DNA of 64,000 bases. Source: Tunicatimonas pelagia. GTDB taxonomy: Bacteria; Bacteroidota; Bacteroidia; Cytophagales; Cyclobacteriaceae. The position numbers and the translations under genes are program-made. Every line of letters starts with the position of its first letter. The stretch's first letter is position 1. This document shows, piece by piece, positions 44,067-53,444 of the stretch. The notes below the pieces were generated by a model. That model searched no databases, had not been told where the DNA came from, and saw only the letters and a program-made list of their open reading frames with translations. The stretch lies in assembly GCF_030506325.1 (NCBI RefSeq), contig NZ_CP120683.1, positions 1,736,001-1,800,000 on the forward strand, written 5' to 3'.

Positions 44067-44846
44067 ATGCAAAGAATATTCGTATTCATCAGTTTAGGCA
44101 TGTTCTTGCTGAATGCAAAAGTTTATGCTCAAGGCCCACCTATTACAACCGATAAACCCATTATGCTGGGGGCTAAAACTGTTATTCTGAAAACCCTAAC
44201 CGAAGTTAGAAGTACCGAAGAAGGAACATTCGTTAATGCTCCACTAATGGTACACTACTTAGTTACTTCCAATAGTTTGGTAGCCGTTCATGTTCCCTAT
44301 ACCAGATACAACTTTTCTAGCTCCGAGCGAGAAGATGGCAGCAGTTTGGGAGATATTCAACTACTGGCTAAGTATCAATTTTACAAGAAAGACGGAACGG
44401 GTAAAACCTTCCGAACGGTAGCTAAAGCACTGCACACCCTCCCCACCGGAGAAGATATAAATATTATGGGAATGGGCTTAGGTGCCCACCAAACATACTT
44501 AGGCGTAGTGGCTGGTTACGAAAGCTTACAGCTAGGAGTTTCTAATGAGTTGGGCTATAATCAGGTTTTTGGTAAAGACTTTGATGAGTTACGGTACAAA
44601 CTAGGGTTTGGCCTACCGCTGCTCAAGCCTACCTATCCGGTTAAAAAGATAAACCTATACTTTGAGTACCAGAACAGTTGGCTAGTCAACCGAGACGAGG
44701 TATTGCTGCTGTACGCCCAAGGTTTGCAGTACGCTCGAGGTCGACTAACCATAGAGGCATCGGTGCAATTTCCGCTGTATCAAAATTTACCGGACAACCA
44801 ACGCTGGAACCAAAGCCTGTTTTTGGGAACCCGTTACATATTTTAA
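44067..44846 (+). CDS. Outer-membrane beta-barrel protein in the metal cluster
   Basis: About 259 residues from the ATG at 44067 (MQRIFVFISLGMFLLNAKVYAQ), a proper signal peptide; the frame stays open to 43956 but the extra 37 residues lack such a feature. The mature protein is beta-rich and ends QSLFLGTRYIF, a barrel C-terminal strand. It contains GDIQLLAKYQFYKKDGTGKT and LPTGEDINIMGMGLGAHQTY, similar in style to transporter-like or MetA-pathway barrel proteins near metal efflux genes. It lies between the HYC_CC_PP and double-HMA genes, so a role in metal export or sensing is possible; the cargo is unknown. Confidence 0.75.
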   Translation: MQRIFVFISLGMFLLNAKVYAQGPPITTDKPIMLGAKTVILKTLTEVRSTEEGTFVNAPLMVHYLVTSNSLVAVHVPYTRYNFSSSEREDGSSLGDIQLLAKYQFYKKDGTGKTFRTVAKALHTLPTGEDINIMGMGLGAHQTYLGVVAGYESLQLGVSNELGYNQVFGKDFDELRYKLGFGLPLLKPTYPVKKINLYFEYQNSWLVNRDEVLLLYAQGLQYARGRLTIEASVQFPLYQNLPDNQRWNQSLFLGTRYIF

Positions 44847-44864
44847 ATCATAAATAAAAATACC

Positions 44865-45491
44865 ATGAAAAATTCAATCATATTCGTTTTAGCGCTATTA
44901 GTATTTACTCCGCTGGCAAACGCCCAGTCCAATCAAAGAGATAAATATACTATACAAGTAGACGGTTTAGGCTGTCCGTTTTGTGCCTACGGTTTAGAGA
45001 AGAAATTCAAAGAGTTCAAAGGAATCGACGATGTGAAAATCGCGATGGAAACCGGTATCTTCACGTTCTCCTACCCAGCCGATAATCCGCTAACGGTAGA
45101 GCAAGTAGAACAGCAAGTAGAACTAGCCGGATACACCCCCATGAGTACCGAAATTGCCCGAGCCGATGGAAGCATTGAGACTGGAAAAGAAGGGCAGGTT
45201 GCTGATAGCCGTACTGAAGCATCAGATTTGCTTCGCTCAGAAATGTTCGTAGCCGGAAATTGCGAAATGTGTCAGGCCAGAATTGAAAAAGCCGCCCTGA
45301 AAGTTAACGGAGCAACCCAAGTAAACTGGAATGTACAAACCAAAATGCTAACCGTTACCTACGATGCTGCATCTACTTCGGAAACTGCCATCTCAGAGGC
45401 TATTGCCGCAGTGGGGCATGATACCGAATTTACCCAGGCTCAAGATAGTAAATACGAGAAACTGCCGGCTTGCTGCCTGTACCGGAAGTAA
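44865..45491 (+). CDS. Secreted protein with two heavy-metal-associated (HMA) domains
   Basis: A 208-residue periplasmic protein. Signal peptide MKNSIIFVLALLVFTPLANA, then one HMA fold at about 28-100 with GLGCPFCAYGLEKKF, a linker, and a second at about 125-195 with NCEMCQARIEKA. Both keep a CxxC metal site although the text departs from the usual MxCxxC. A C-terminal pair of Cys (LPACCLYRK) may add a ligand. It probably carries copper, silver or mercury in the periplasm, on the evidence of HMA chaperones. It is 18 bp after the barrel gene, so likely one transcript. No P-type ATPase or CusA is in view. Confidence 0.9.
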   Translation: MKNSIIFVLALLVFTPLANAQSNQRDKYTIQVDGLGCPFCAYGLEKKFKEFKGIDDVKIAMETGIFTFSYPADNPLTVEQVEQQVELAGYTPMSTEIARADGSIETGKEGQVADSRTEASDLLRSEMFVAGNCEMCQARIEKAALKVNGATQVNWNVQTKMLTVTYDAASTSETAISEAIAAVGHDTEFTQAQDSKYEKLPACCLYRK

Positions 45492-45547
45492 CGTATCTCG
45501 TGCCTAAAAATCGACCAACGGTTCCGTATCACGACACTGCCGAAAAT

Positions 45548-46372
45548 ATGAATATCACGACGAATTATAGCCGAACCAGATTACTTTTGATAAGCTTACT
45601 GGCTACTATCTGGTTTGCCTCCTGTGGGCGAACCGACTGGCAAGAGACCGCTACAATTGACGTACAAGAGCACACCCCAATTGGGTTGGTATTGTTAGAG
45701 GAAGCCCTCTGGATTTCTGACGGAGATAATAATCAATTAGTGAAACTAACACAGCAAGGCGATGTAGAAGCCATAGTTGCTGATTTGGACAGACCAATGC
45801 ACCTGGATACCGATGGTGAAAGCTTGATAGTGCCGGAGTACGGCTCCGACCGAATAGTAAAGATTACGGGCAACAGCACTCAAGAACTTACCATTCCTGA
45901 TAGCTTAGATGCGCCAGCGGGCGTTTCGGTGCTGGGAAACGAAATGGTCATTGCCGACTTCTATAATCATCGGGTGCTGTACTCGGACGGAAAAAGCTGG
46001 CAATCTTTTGGCAAGAAAGGAAGCAACGAGGGTGAATTTAACTATCCAACCGATGTGCAGGTTACTCCAGACAAAATTTATGTAGCCGATGCCTACAACC
46101 ACCGCGTTCAGGTTTTTGATAAGTCAGGGGCGCACTTGCAGACGATTGGGCAACGCCAGCAGATGAATGCTGCTACGGGCATCTTTGTGTCAGACAACGA
46201 GTTGTTCGTAACTGATTTTGAAAATAATCGAGTGCTGATTTTCGATTTAGCTGGAAACCTACTCCAGACTATTTCGGATAAACTTGATAAGCCCACCGAT
46301 ATTGTAGCGAGTGGCAACCGGATGTGGATTACCAACTACGGCGGAAGAAACGTAACAGTATACAAACGGTAG
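45548..46372 (+). CDS. NHL-repeat beta-propeller lipoprotein
   Basis: About 274 residues from the ATG at 45548; an upstream ATG at 45470 overlaps the HMA gene and adds 26 non-family residues. The N-terminus is a lipoprotein signal (LLISLLATIWFASCGRTD). The rest is an NHL-type propeller with repeats such as VIADFYNHRVLYSDGKSW, KIYVADAYNHRVQVFDKSG and LFVTDFENNRVLIFDLAGN. It sits 56 bp downstream of the double-HMA gene on the same strand and may be part of the metal cluster, but its partner is unknown. The convergent potassium-transport gene follows within 40 bp. Confidence 0.85.
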   Translation: MNITTNYSRTRLLLISLLATIWFASCGRTDWQETATIDVQEHTPIGLVLLEEALWISDGDNNQLVKLTQQGDVEAIVADLDRPMHLDTDGESLIVPEYGSDRIVKITGNSTQELTIPDSLDAPAGVSVLGNEMVIADFYNHRVLYSDGKSWQSFGKKGSNEGEFNYPTDVQVTPDKIYVADAYNHRVQVFDKSGAHLQTIGQRQQMNAATGIFVSDNELFVTDFENNRVLIFDLAGNLLQTISDKLDKPTDIVASGNRMWITNYGGRNVTVYKR

Positions 46373-46408
46373 TAATTTGCAATTTATGGCGTTAAAACCA
46401 ATAAACCC

Positions 46409-47731
46409 TTAAATCACAATATCACCCATTTCTTCTCTTACAGTAGAAGTTTGCTCCGTTTTCATTAGGGCTAATCCAAAAGTAATTGGTCCTACTCTGC
46501 CCAAAAACATGAGCATAATAATGAAGATTTTACCCAGAGGTGTAAGTGCTCCGGTAATTCCGGTACTCAAGCCCACCGTTCCTAAAGCTGAGGTAGCTTC
46601 AAAAATCACTTCGAAGATAGGATGTTCTTCTACTTGGCTTAGAAGAAAGATACCAACCCCTAGCACAATAATGTAAAAAAAGAAGTTAGTAGCAGCCAGT
46701 CTTACCTTATCGGGTGGTATGGTTCGTTGGGAAAAAGTAATGTATTCTTTGCCCCGTAGCGTACACATCATTACTGCGTACAATGCCGTAATGGTGGTAG
46801 ATTTAATACCCCCTCCGGTACCCGAAGGAGAAGCTCCCGAAAGCATCATTACGACAATTAGAAATAGCACGCCACTGGATAAATCGCCAATAGCGTACGT
46901 ATTAAAACCAACCGTGGTGGAAGCCGTCATCACCTGAAATATTGCAACCAGAAGACTATTTTCCGAACTATAAGAATCAAACTGACTTTCCGCTAGAAAA
47001 ACGATAAATGACCCTACTGAAATAAATACTAACGTAAACCTGAGAATAATCCGACTGGTGTAGGTGAGTTGTTTCTTTCTGCCGGTTACCCGTAGGTAAA
47101 CATCTGAAAAAACAATGAACCCAATTGAGCCACCCAATGCCAGCAACGTGATAATAAGATTGATCCAAAAGTTAAACTTAAAGTCTTCTAAACTATTGTT
47201 GAACAGGCTGAAGCCTGCGGTACAAAATGCGGAAATACTATGAAAAATAGCCTGCCAAAATGCATCGGGAGTATCAGCTTGCCGAAATAGGAAAAAGAGC
47301 GCCAGTGCTCCTACCGCTTCAATACTAAAAGCAAAAATAACCACGCTGCGAATAAACTCAACAATTGAAAATCCTTCAGGAAGGCTAAAGTCCGTTTTAA
47401 TGAGACTCTCACTTAACGTAGATATTTTTTTACGATTAGCTAATACAACAAACGAAGCCAGCGACATGTAGCCAATACCCCCGATCTGTATCAGGAGAAT
47501 AATAATAATCTCGCCGGCTAAGTTGTAGCTATCGGGTGTGCTTACCGTAATGAGTCCGGTAGTAGATACAGCAGAGATTGCCGTAAACAGAGCGTCTAAA
47601 AACGAAACTGGTTCCTCGTGAACAAAAGGTAGGGAAAGAAGAATAGCGCCCACAATCATGAGGGTAATGTACCCCAACATTAGCAATGTATAGGGATTGA
47701 TACTGCTAATAAAACGGGAGAGTGCTGACAT
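46409..47731 (-). CDS. TrkH/KtrB-family potassium uptake subunit
   Basis: A membrane protein of about 440 residues with the four-fold M1-P-M2 layout of TrkH/KtrB. The selectivity-filter loops are AVSTTGLITVS, AFCTAGFSLFN, ASTTVGFNTYA and ALGTVGLSTGI, each with a Gly at the filter. I choose the ATG at 47731 (MSALSRFISSINPYTLLMLG); the 30 residues upstream are not membrane-like. It should form a K+ channel with a TrkA/KtrA-type regulator, which is not adjacent. It converges on the NHL gene and diverges from the DUF697 gene. Confidence 0.93.
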   Translation of the reverse strand: MSALSRFISSINPYTLLMLGYITLMIVGAILLSLPFVHEEPVSFLDALFTAISAVSTTGLITVSTPDSYNLAGEIIIILLIQIGGIGYMSLASFVVLANRKKISTLSESLIKTDFSLPEGFSIVEFIRSVVIFAFSIEAVGALALFFLFRQADTPDAFWQAIFHSISAFCTAGFSLFNNSLEDFKFNFWINLIITLLALGGSIGFIVFSDVYLRVTGRKKQLTYTSRIILRFTLVFISVGSFIVFLAESQFDSYSSENSLLVAIFQVMTASTTVGFNTYAIGDLSSGVLFLIVVMMLSGASPSGTGGGIKSTTITALYAVMMCTLRGKEYITFSQRTIPPDKVRLAATNFFFYIIVLGVGIFLLSQVEEHPIFEVIFEATSALGTVGLSTGITGALTPLGKIFIIMLMFLGRVGPITFGLALMKTEQTSTVREEMGDIVI

Positions 47732-47905
47732 AAATATTTTAGTTGAAAAAGATGTTCGTAATCTACAAGATAATTGATTAGCATTTGTTTGTTTCAACCA
47801 CAAATCATTACATCGATGCAACTTATTTGGATAGTAAAATGTCTTATTAATGGTGTTTTGGCAAATTTTATACGCCTTTAATCACTGATAACCAACCTTT
47901 TAACT

Positions 47906-48823
47906 ATGAGAAACAGAAATATATTATTCTGGGGATTGCTGGGTAGCGGCATTCTCTTTGTACTCTTTTTGATTATTGTTGGCAACATTTTAACTATTGG
48001 CGATAACATTGCTGAGATTCATCCCTACCTGAGCTATGCTTTCTACCTAGTAACGGTTTTATTGCTCTTTTTTCTGATTATTCGCCCGCTACTTAGTGTA
48101 TTCACTCTTCCTGAAATTAAGGCCGGACAGTTTTTGGACGAAGATATGAGCGACCCTGGCTCGAAGGAAGCTCGTAAAGTAGCCAAACAGCTTATTGGGC
48201 AGGGCCAACTGGAACCAACAGAAAAGAATGAACTGAGTCGCCTGCTTAAAAGTGGACAAGATCCTTCCGAAGCATTAGGGAGAATTTTTGACGGTCGGCT
48301 CGACCGGATGGATAATATTGTGCATCGGCACGCTAAGCAGGTCTTCATTTCCACAGCTTTATCTCAGAACGGACGACTAGATGCCATTTTGGTACTTATG
48401 ATTAACTTCCGTATGATGAAGGAGCTAGTGCGTAACTACGGTTATCGGCCTACCTACGGGCAGTTGGTTAAAACCTACACAAAGGTATTGGCGGCAGCTC
48501 TCATTGCCGATGGTATCGAAGATACCCAATTGGCTGAAATTTTCCCGCAGATTAGTCGGGGCTTTTTAGGAGTTATACCTGGGCTGGGCACTCTCTCTTC
48601 TTCTATTTTGCAAGGTACCGGAAATGCTTTTCTAACCCTTCGGGTTGGCTACATCACCAAAGGGTACTACGCTATGGCGGGGCAGGGTTTATCCCGCCGC
48701 GAGCTTCGGGTTTCAGCTAACAAAACTGCCATCAAGAAGCTTTCGCTAATTGTACGTGAATCACTACTGGTATTTCCTCGCGAGGCTCAGCGCAAAGCTA
48801 AAGAAGTGCTAAAGTTTGTGTAA
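47906..48823 (+). CDS. DUF697 / YcjF-like membrane protein
   Basis: A 305-residue inner-membrane protein. Two N-terminal membrane segments (about 8-30 and 43-68) are followed by a cytoplasmic region and a C-terminal DUF697-type domain with DAILVLMINFRMMKELVRNYGYRPTYGQLV and GFLGVIPGLGTLSSSILQGTGNAFLTLRVGY, which contain further hydrophobic stretches. Such proteins are often paired with YcjX-like P-loop proteins; none is here. Function unknown. It is read from a region shared with the divergent potassium gene. A long REP-like palindrome follows within 60 bp. Confidence 0.85.
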   Translation: MRNRNILFWGLLGSGILFVLFLIIVGNILTIGDNIAEIHPYLSYAFYLVTVLLLFFLIIRPLLSVFTLPEIKAGQFLDEDMSDPGSKEARKVAKQLIGQGQLEPTEKNELSRLLKSGQDPSEALGRIFDGRLDRMDNIVHRHAKQVFISTALSQNGRLDAILVLMINFRMMKELVRNYGYRPTYGQLVKTYTKVLAAALIADGIEDTQLAEIFPQISRGFLGVIPGLGTLSSSILQGTGNAFLTLRVGYITKGYYAMAGQGLSRRELRVSANKTAIKKLSLIVRESLLVFPREAQRKAKEVLKFV

Positions 48824-48874
48824 TCTTCCCTAAAGATCGTTGAACACAGTGGTTGATATACATATCTATTCGTA

Positions 48875-49079
48875 CTAGTACACTGTGTAAAAAGTGATTA
48901 TACATTTTAAATGTCATTGCGAGCGTTCCACACTGGATAGGAACAAGCATCGCAATCTTGCGCTACGGCGAGCGGTACGTGAGATTGCGGCATCGGCCGT
49001 CCGACACGCTGCTCATTCTTCACAGCTCGCAATGACGGCACTAACACAACATACAGAAACTTAGTCTACAGTGTACTAG
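48875..49079. repeat. Large nested palindrome with REP-like core (about 205 bp)
   Basis: Outer arms CTAGTACACTGT (48875-48886) and ACAGTGTACTAG (49068-49079) are exact complements. Inside, GTCATTGCGAGC (48913-48924) pairs exactly with GCTCGCAATGAC (49025-49036), and CGCAATCT (48951-48958) with AGATTGCG (48982-48989). The GTCATTGCGAGC...GCTCGCAATGAC text is of a kind seen repeated in intergenic regions of many bacteria. It may be a REP-like or MITE-like element. No transposase is encoded within it; the long gap 48824-49286 holds no other gene. Confidence 0.8.
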
Positions 49080-49286
49080 CTGTTGATATTTGCCTCACTT
49101 TGTGGAGATAAAAACAGATATACTACTGCTTTATCTTATTTAATCTCTGTAGTATTTGTGATCGTGCCTAAAAAAATAGTATTGCTTTAATAAATTTAAG
49201 TAATACCTGCTTATATTCGTCTGTGGTATTTTTTTTGAACGTAGTTATAGTAAGATATCACTACATCTAGCAACCTATCTAAGTCC

Positions 49287-50003
49287 GTGGCGAGATTTCT
49301 GAAAAATATTATCCCAGTACTTGTACTACTTTCTGCCCTGATATTTGTCATCCCCACCCGTACCTACTTGGTCGATACCATTCAGTCTTTTGCTCTTCAA
49401 ACAATGCTAGTGTATGGGTTTGTTGCTATCGTATTAATGGTAGGCCGACAAAAAAAACTAGCAGCCTCTTTTTTTATGGCATTCTCGGTAATTTTAGCAT
49501 ACGTAGTCTCATCTCTGAACACTTCCAATACTCAAGATTATCAGTTTGAAGAGCACGCATTTCGTGTAGCGAATTTTAATGTGCTGGAGAGTGATACCCA
49601 ATACGACGAAATAGCCGGAGAAGCCCACAGCACTCAGGCTGATTTATTATCTTTTCAAGAGATAGACAGTTTGCTAATGGCTGAACTGACGGTTCGGCTA
49701 GAGGAAAAGTATCCTTATTACCACGAAGCTTACAGTACTGAGCAAGAAGTTACCGGAGTAGCGGTGTTTTCTAAGTACCCCGTTGAAGGCTTTACGGCTT
49801 ACTACTGGGGAGGCCAGCCTAACCTAACGGGCAATGTACTACTACCGGATACTAGCGTTCATTTTGTAGCCACTCACACATTATCTCCCTACAGCCCGAA
49901 TCGGTATACTAAGCGCAATCAGCACCTACAGCAGTTGGCTCGTTACTTAGAAGACATAGAAGGAGCAGTATTAGCAATTGGCGGTTTTAACGCAATTCCT
50001 TAA
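49287..50003 (+). pseudogene. Truncated endonuclease/exonuclease/phosphatase family gene
   Basis: A 238-residue frame from a GTG start. It has three or so membrane segments (about 5-95) and then an EEP fold start: FRVANFNVLESDT, DLLSFQEIDSL with the catalytic Glu, and VHFVATHTLSPYSPNRYTKR with the His. It stops right at VLAIGGFNAIP, where intact proteins read GDFN and continue for about 80 more residues including the SDH catalytic His. The Asp is also replaced by Gly. The missing tail and changed site suggest a decayed gene. No continuation is visible in the next 110 bp in another frame. Confidence 0.75.
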
Positions 50004-50114
50004 AACTATTTTAATCGTATGGTTTAGTGCTTCTCAAGGAATAGATAGGAAAAAGGCAGATTGTGAAGGCGTATGACATTGGGTAAGTACCGAAGCAGTA
50101 ATAGCTGTACCCCG

Positions 50115-53036
50115 TTACTCATCGCTGTTTAAGCCTTCTTTGTTCACTGACGGTAAGTATAACGTGAAGGTAGCTCCTACTCCTTTCTTAGAAGCGAGAG
50201 AAATACTTCCACCCAGCAGATGGGTTGCCTCACGCACAATGTACAACCCTAGCCCTGAGCCATTTGTACTCGTAGTTGCCCGGAAAAACATATCAAATAC
50301 TTTGCTCTGAATTTCCGTTGGTATACCAATTCCATTATCTTCTACAATCAGTTCTACTCCCTGAAGGTGCGACTGCACCGATATAGTTACACTAGGCTGC
50401 TCGGCGTACGGATTGAAGTACTTGATGGCATTAGAGAGCAGGTTATTAAGAATCATCCGTACTCGTGAAATATCAGAGAAGAAGACTAAATTATCTGCGA
50501 TATTTAAGTTGATCTCAATATTAATGGAGCTTCGCAAGAAATAAAGACCGTCTAGCACATCGGCAATAATATGCTGAAAATGAATTGGTTCGGTACTAAT
50601 CTCGATACGGGAATTACGGGAGTAGTCAATAATTTCCTGGATAGTTTCGTCTAATCGGTGGATGCTATTTTCAATCAGTTGTAAGTACTGCTCGCGCTCG
50701 TTGAGATTACTATTTCCTTCCAGTAAAGAGACCAAGCCTAGCACCGAAGCAAGGGGTGCTCGCAAATTATGGGATGTGCTATAAACAAATTGATCTAGTT
50801 CAGCATTTGATTTCTCTAAGGCAGTTACATTTTTGCGAAGTTGCTCTTCCGCATTTTTTAAAGTAGTGATATCAAGATTTACTCCGGTCATACGCACCGG
50901 TTCTTCCTCAAGAAAGGTAACTTTAGCGTATGACTTAATGTGCCGTATTTGGTGCGTATCCTGCCGAATAATTCTGAACTCTACATCGTAGTTTCGTCGC
51001 TTTTGCAGAGCAGCGGATTTTTCATCTTGAACACGCTTACTGTCGTCTGGATGCACAACATCCTTCCACGCTATCCGGTCATCTGCTTTGTCCTTAGGGT
51101 TTACCCCGAACATCTGACAGGTACGTTCATCCCAAACCATGTGGTTTTGCGGGATTATCCAGTCCCAGATACCAATATTGGCCGACTCGGTAGCAATAGC
51201 TAGCCGCTTTGAGTATTCTTTAATGGCCTGTTCACTCTTTTGCTGCTCGGTAACATCCCGAAAATTAGATACCAACCCCTGAATGCTTTCGTCCATCAGT
51301 AGATTCGTCATAACTGATTCTACCCAAATAACTTCTCCATCTTTACGCACTATGCGGGAAAGACTACTAAATCGCTCTCGAGGGTTAGCAATAGCATTGT
51401 GCATTATTCCCCCAACCAGCGGAAGGTCTTCCGGAAATATGTAGTCACGGGCGTAGTTACCCACTAATTCTTCAGCAGTATACCCAGTTACACTCGCCAC
51501 CGAAGGGCTAGCGTAGGTAATTACTCCTTGGGTATCGTACATCATAATAGCATCGAAGCTCTTCTCGGTGAGGCTCCGAAACTTCTTTTCGCTTTTTAGT
51601 AATAGCTCGTTAAGTTCTTGAGTACGAGCCAAAGTCAGTTTCAGTTTCTGCTGACTTTCTTGCAGTTTTTCATTTAGCCTCTGGCTTTTCGCCAGCAACT
51701 CCGCGTTGGCTTGCTCAGTAAGTTTTTGCTGATGAACGCTGCGAATAGAAGTCACAACCTCTTGCTTCTTTCCCTCCTGCACCAACTGGGCGGTTACTTC
51801 TACCCAATAGTACTGACCATCTTTTCGGCGTTTACGGTATTGGTAACGAACACATTCTCCCGCTAATACCTGCTCTAAGTGTTCCGATGCTTTGGCATGA
51901 TCATCGGGATGAATCCAGTTGAACGGCGAAGTGCCTAACAATTCTGATGGTTTAAACCCGGTTAGACTCTCACATGAGGGTGATACATAATTGTACGTTC
52001 CGTCTAAGTCGTGCTTACTCACCATGTCTGCTACGTTTTCCGTCAGTAGTTTATGCTGGCTACGACTATCCAATAGTGGCTGATTCAGCTGGATATGATG
52101 CAACGCTTTGCCTAAGATAACCCCCAGCGATTTGAGTGACTCCAATAGTTCATCTGTTTTCGGTTCAACTTGCGTAGAACTGACAAACAACACATAACCA
52201 GTAAGCTCTTGTTGATACACTACGGGAATAGCTACAACTGACTCCAAGTTTAGCATATTGAGAAACCACCTTTCACGATGAGCCTCTCTGGGCAAGTTCT
52301 TGATACCTGAAATCTCAAAAGATTCACAGCGCGAAGCTCGCTCAGTCCACCAAGGAAAGTTTTTTATGGATAGCTGACTAACGTCACTGCTTAAAGGAAA
52401 TACCTCCGGAGAAGAATACTCGTAAGTAAGCCGCCCTTCCAACTGGTCCTTTTTCTGTTCTCGCACGTATACCAGCCCTCGCTGAAAACCTAAAAATTGC
52501 GCGATAACTTTTAGTGCTTCGCTAACCGTAGGGTGTACGGTCTCAGAAGTAACCTCCATGAGTTGCATAGAAGTAGTTAGCAGCTTTTGATTTAATTGAC
52601 TAAGCTGCTCGAGCCGTAAAGTTTCTTCTTTTTCGTTGCCAACATCATGCCCTACTCCCTGCACTCCAATTGTTTTTCCTTGTTCATCAACTAGTCCCAC
52701 AAACTCCCAATAAGTAGTAGAGTAAGCACCGTTACTTTGCGCTTTTCGAAGCTCGATGGGCAGGGGTTCACGCGGACTTTGAATACACCGAAGCGTAATC
52801 TGTTCGCATTTATCTTCGTCATCAGGATGTAGATTTTCAGAGAAAGGCTGACCAATGTACTCCTCTTTGTCGCCAAATTTATATTCATACGCAGTATTTA
52901 CAAACATGATATTCCCATGCAAATCAATCTGAAACAGATAGTTTACCTGAGAGCTGAGGATGAAATTTGACGAGTCTCCGTAAACTTGTGTAACAGCAAA
53001 CTTCCGAAGATGAGGTACTCTCGACATAAGCGACAA
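50115..53036 (-). CDS. Multi-PAS/GAF sensor histidine kinase
   Basis: A 973-residue soluble sensor kinase without membrane helices. In order: PAS (about 25-140), GAF (about 165-315), PAS (about 325-440), a short coiled coil, PAS (about 485-605), PAS (about 610-735), HisKA and HATPase. The phospho-acceptor is His756 in FVYSTSHNLRAPLASVLG. The ATPase boxes are NNLLSNAIKYF, VEDNGIGIP and GSGLGLYIV. It has no receiver domain and no adjacent regulator; the nearest single-domain response regulator is 6 kb away. Signals are not inferable, though GAF and PAS often sense small ligands or redox state. Confidence 0.93.
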   Translation of the reverse strand: MSLMSRVPHLRKFAVTQVYGDSSNFILSSQVNYLFQIDLHGNIMFVNTAYEYKFGDKEEYIGQPFSENLHPDDEDKCEQITLRCIQSPREPLPIELRKAQSNGAYSTTYWEFVGLVDEQGKTIGVQGVGHDVGNEKEETLRLEQLSQLNQKLLTTSMQLMEVTSETVHPTVSEALKVIAQFLGFQRGLVYVREQKKDQLEGRLTYEYSSPEVFPLSSDVSQLSIKNFPWWTERASRCESFEISGIKNLPREAHRERWFLNMLNLESVVAIPVVYQQELTGYVLFVSSTQVEPKTDELLESLKSLGVILGKALHHIQLNQPLLDSRSQHKLLTENVADMVSKHDLDGTYNYVSPSCESLTGFKPSELLGTSPFNWIHPDDHAKASEHLEQVLAGECVRYQYRKRRKDGQYYWVEVTAQLVQEGKKQEVVTSIRSVHQQKLTEQANAELLAKSQRLNEKLQESQQKLKLTLARTQELNELLLKSEKKFRSLTEKSFDAIMMYDTQGVITYASPSVASVTGYTAEELVGNYARDYIFPEDLPLVGGIMHNAIANPRERFSSLSRIVRKDGEVIWVESVMTNLLMDESIQGLVSNFRDVTEQQKSEQAIKEYSKRLAIATESANIGIWDWIIPQNHMVWDERTCQMFGVNPKDKADDRIAWKDVVHPDDSKRVQDEKSAALQKRRNYDVEFRIIRQDTHQIRHIKSYAKVTFLEEEPVRMTGVNLDITTLKNAEEQLRKNVTALEKSNAELDQFVYSTSHNLRAPLASVLGLVSLLEGNSNLNEREQYLQLIENSIHRLDETIQEIIDYSRNSRIEISTEPIHFQHIIADVLDGLYFLRSSINIEINLNIADNLVFFSDISRVRMILNNLLSNAIKYFNPYAEQPSVTISVQSHLQGVELIVEDNGIGIPTEIQSKVFDMFFRATTSTNGSGLGLYIVREATHLLGGSISLASKKGVGATFTLYLPSVNKEGLNSDE

Positions 53037-53444
53037 ATATTAGAGAGTCAATATTCTAAACCAGTTTACCTACTAATACTAGAGAACCATTACTTAATCA
53101 AATACTTGGCGAGTAGCTAGAAACTATTAAAACCGGATGTTCTAACTTTATCTGTCTACTACTTATATTTTCAAAAATATAGTCATTAGATGAAATATAA
53201 TAATAATTAAAAAGAAAAAATCAATAATTTTCACAATAAATATGTACAATTATTTTGTTTTTTTCTCTTAAACATGTTAATGTTAACGACAGTGTAGCCC
53301 TCGATGGTAATAGCTTACTGATAACATTTACAGCTCCAATAATACCTCCTTTCAGGGTATACACTTATAATGATCTTTCACTGTTTTTAGGGGAATAGCC
53401 GTTCGCTTTACCAATTTGCTTACTTAAGATGCGAAGACTTTAAT
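53037..53444. other. AT-rich intergenic region
   Basis: About 400 bp with no convincing coding frame and low complexity in the middle (53160-53280). It lies upstream of the kinase start, so it likely has the promoter for the PAS kinase, and downstream of the sugar-kinase stop. I see no clear terminator stem there. Confidence 0.5.

Noticed and set aside
47906-48823. Reading the DUF697 protein as a GTPase
   Set aside because: No Walker A or G motifs are present; only the DUF697-type membrane region.
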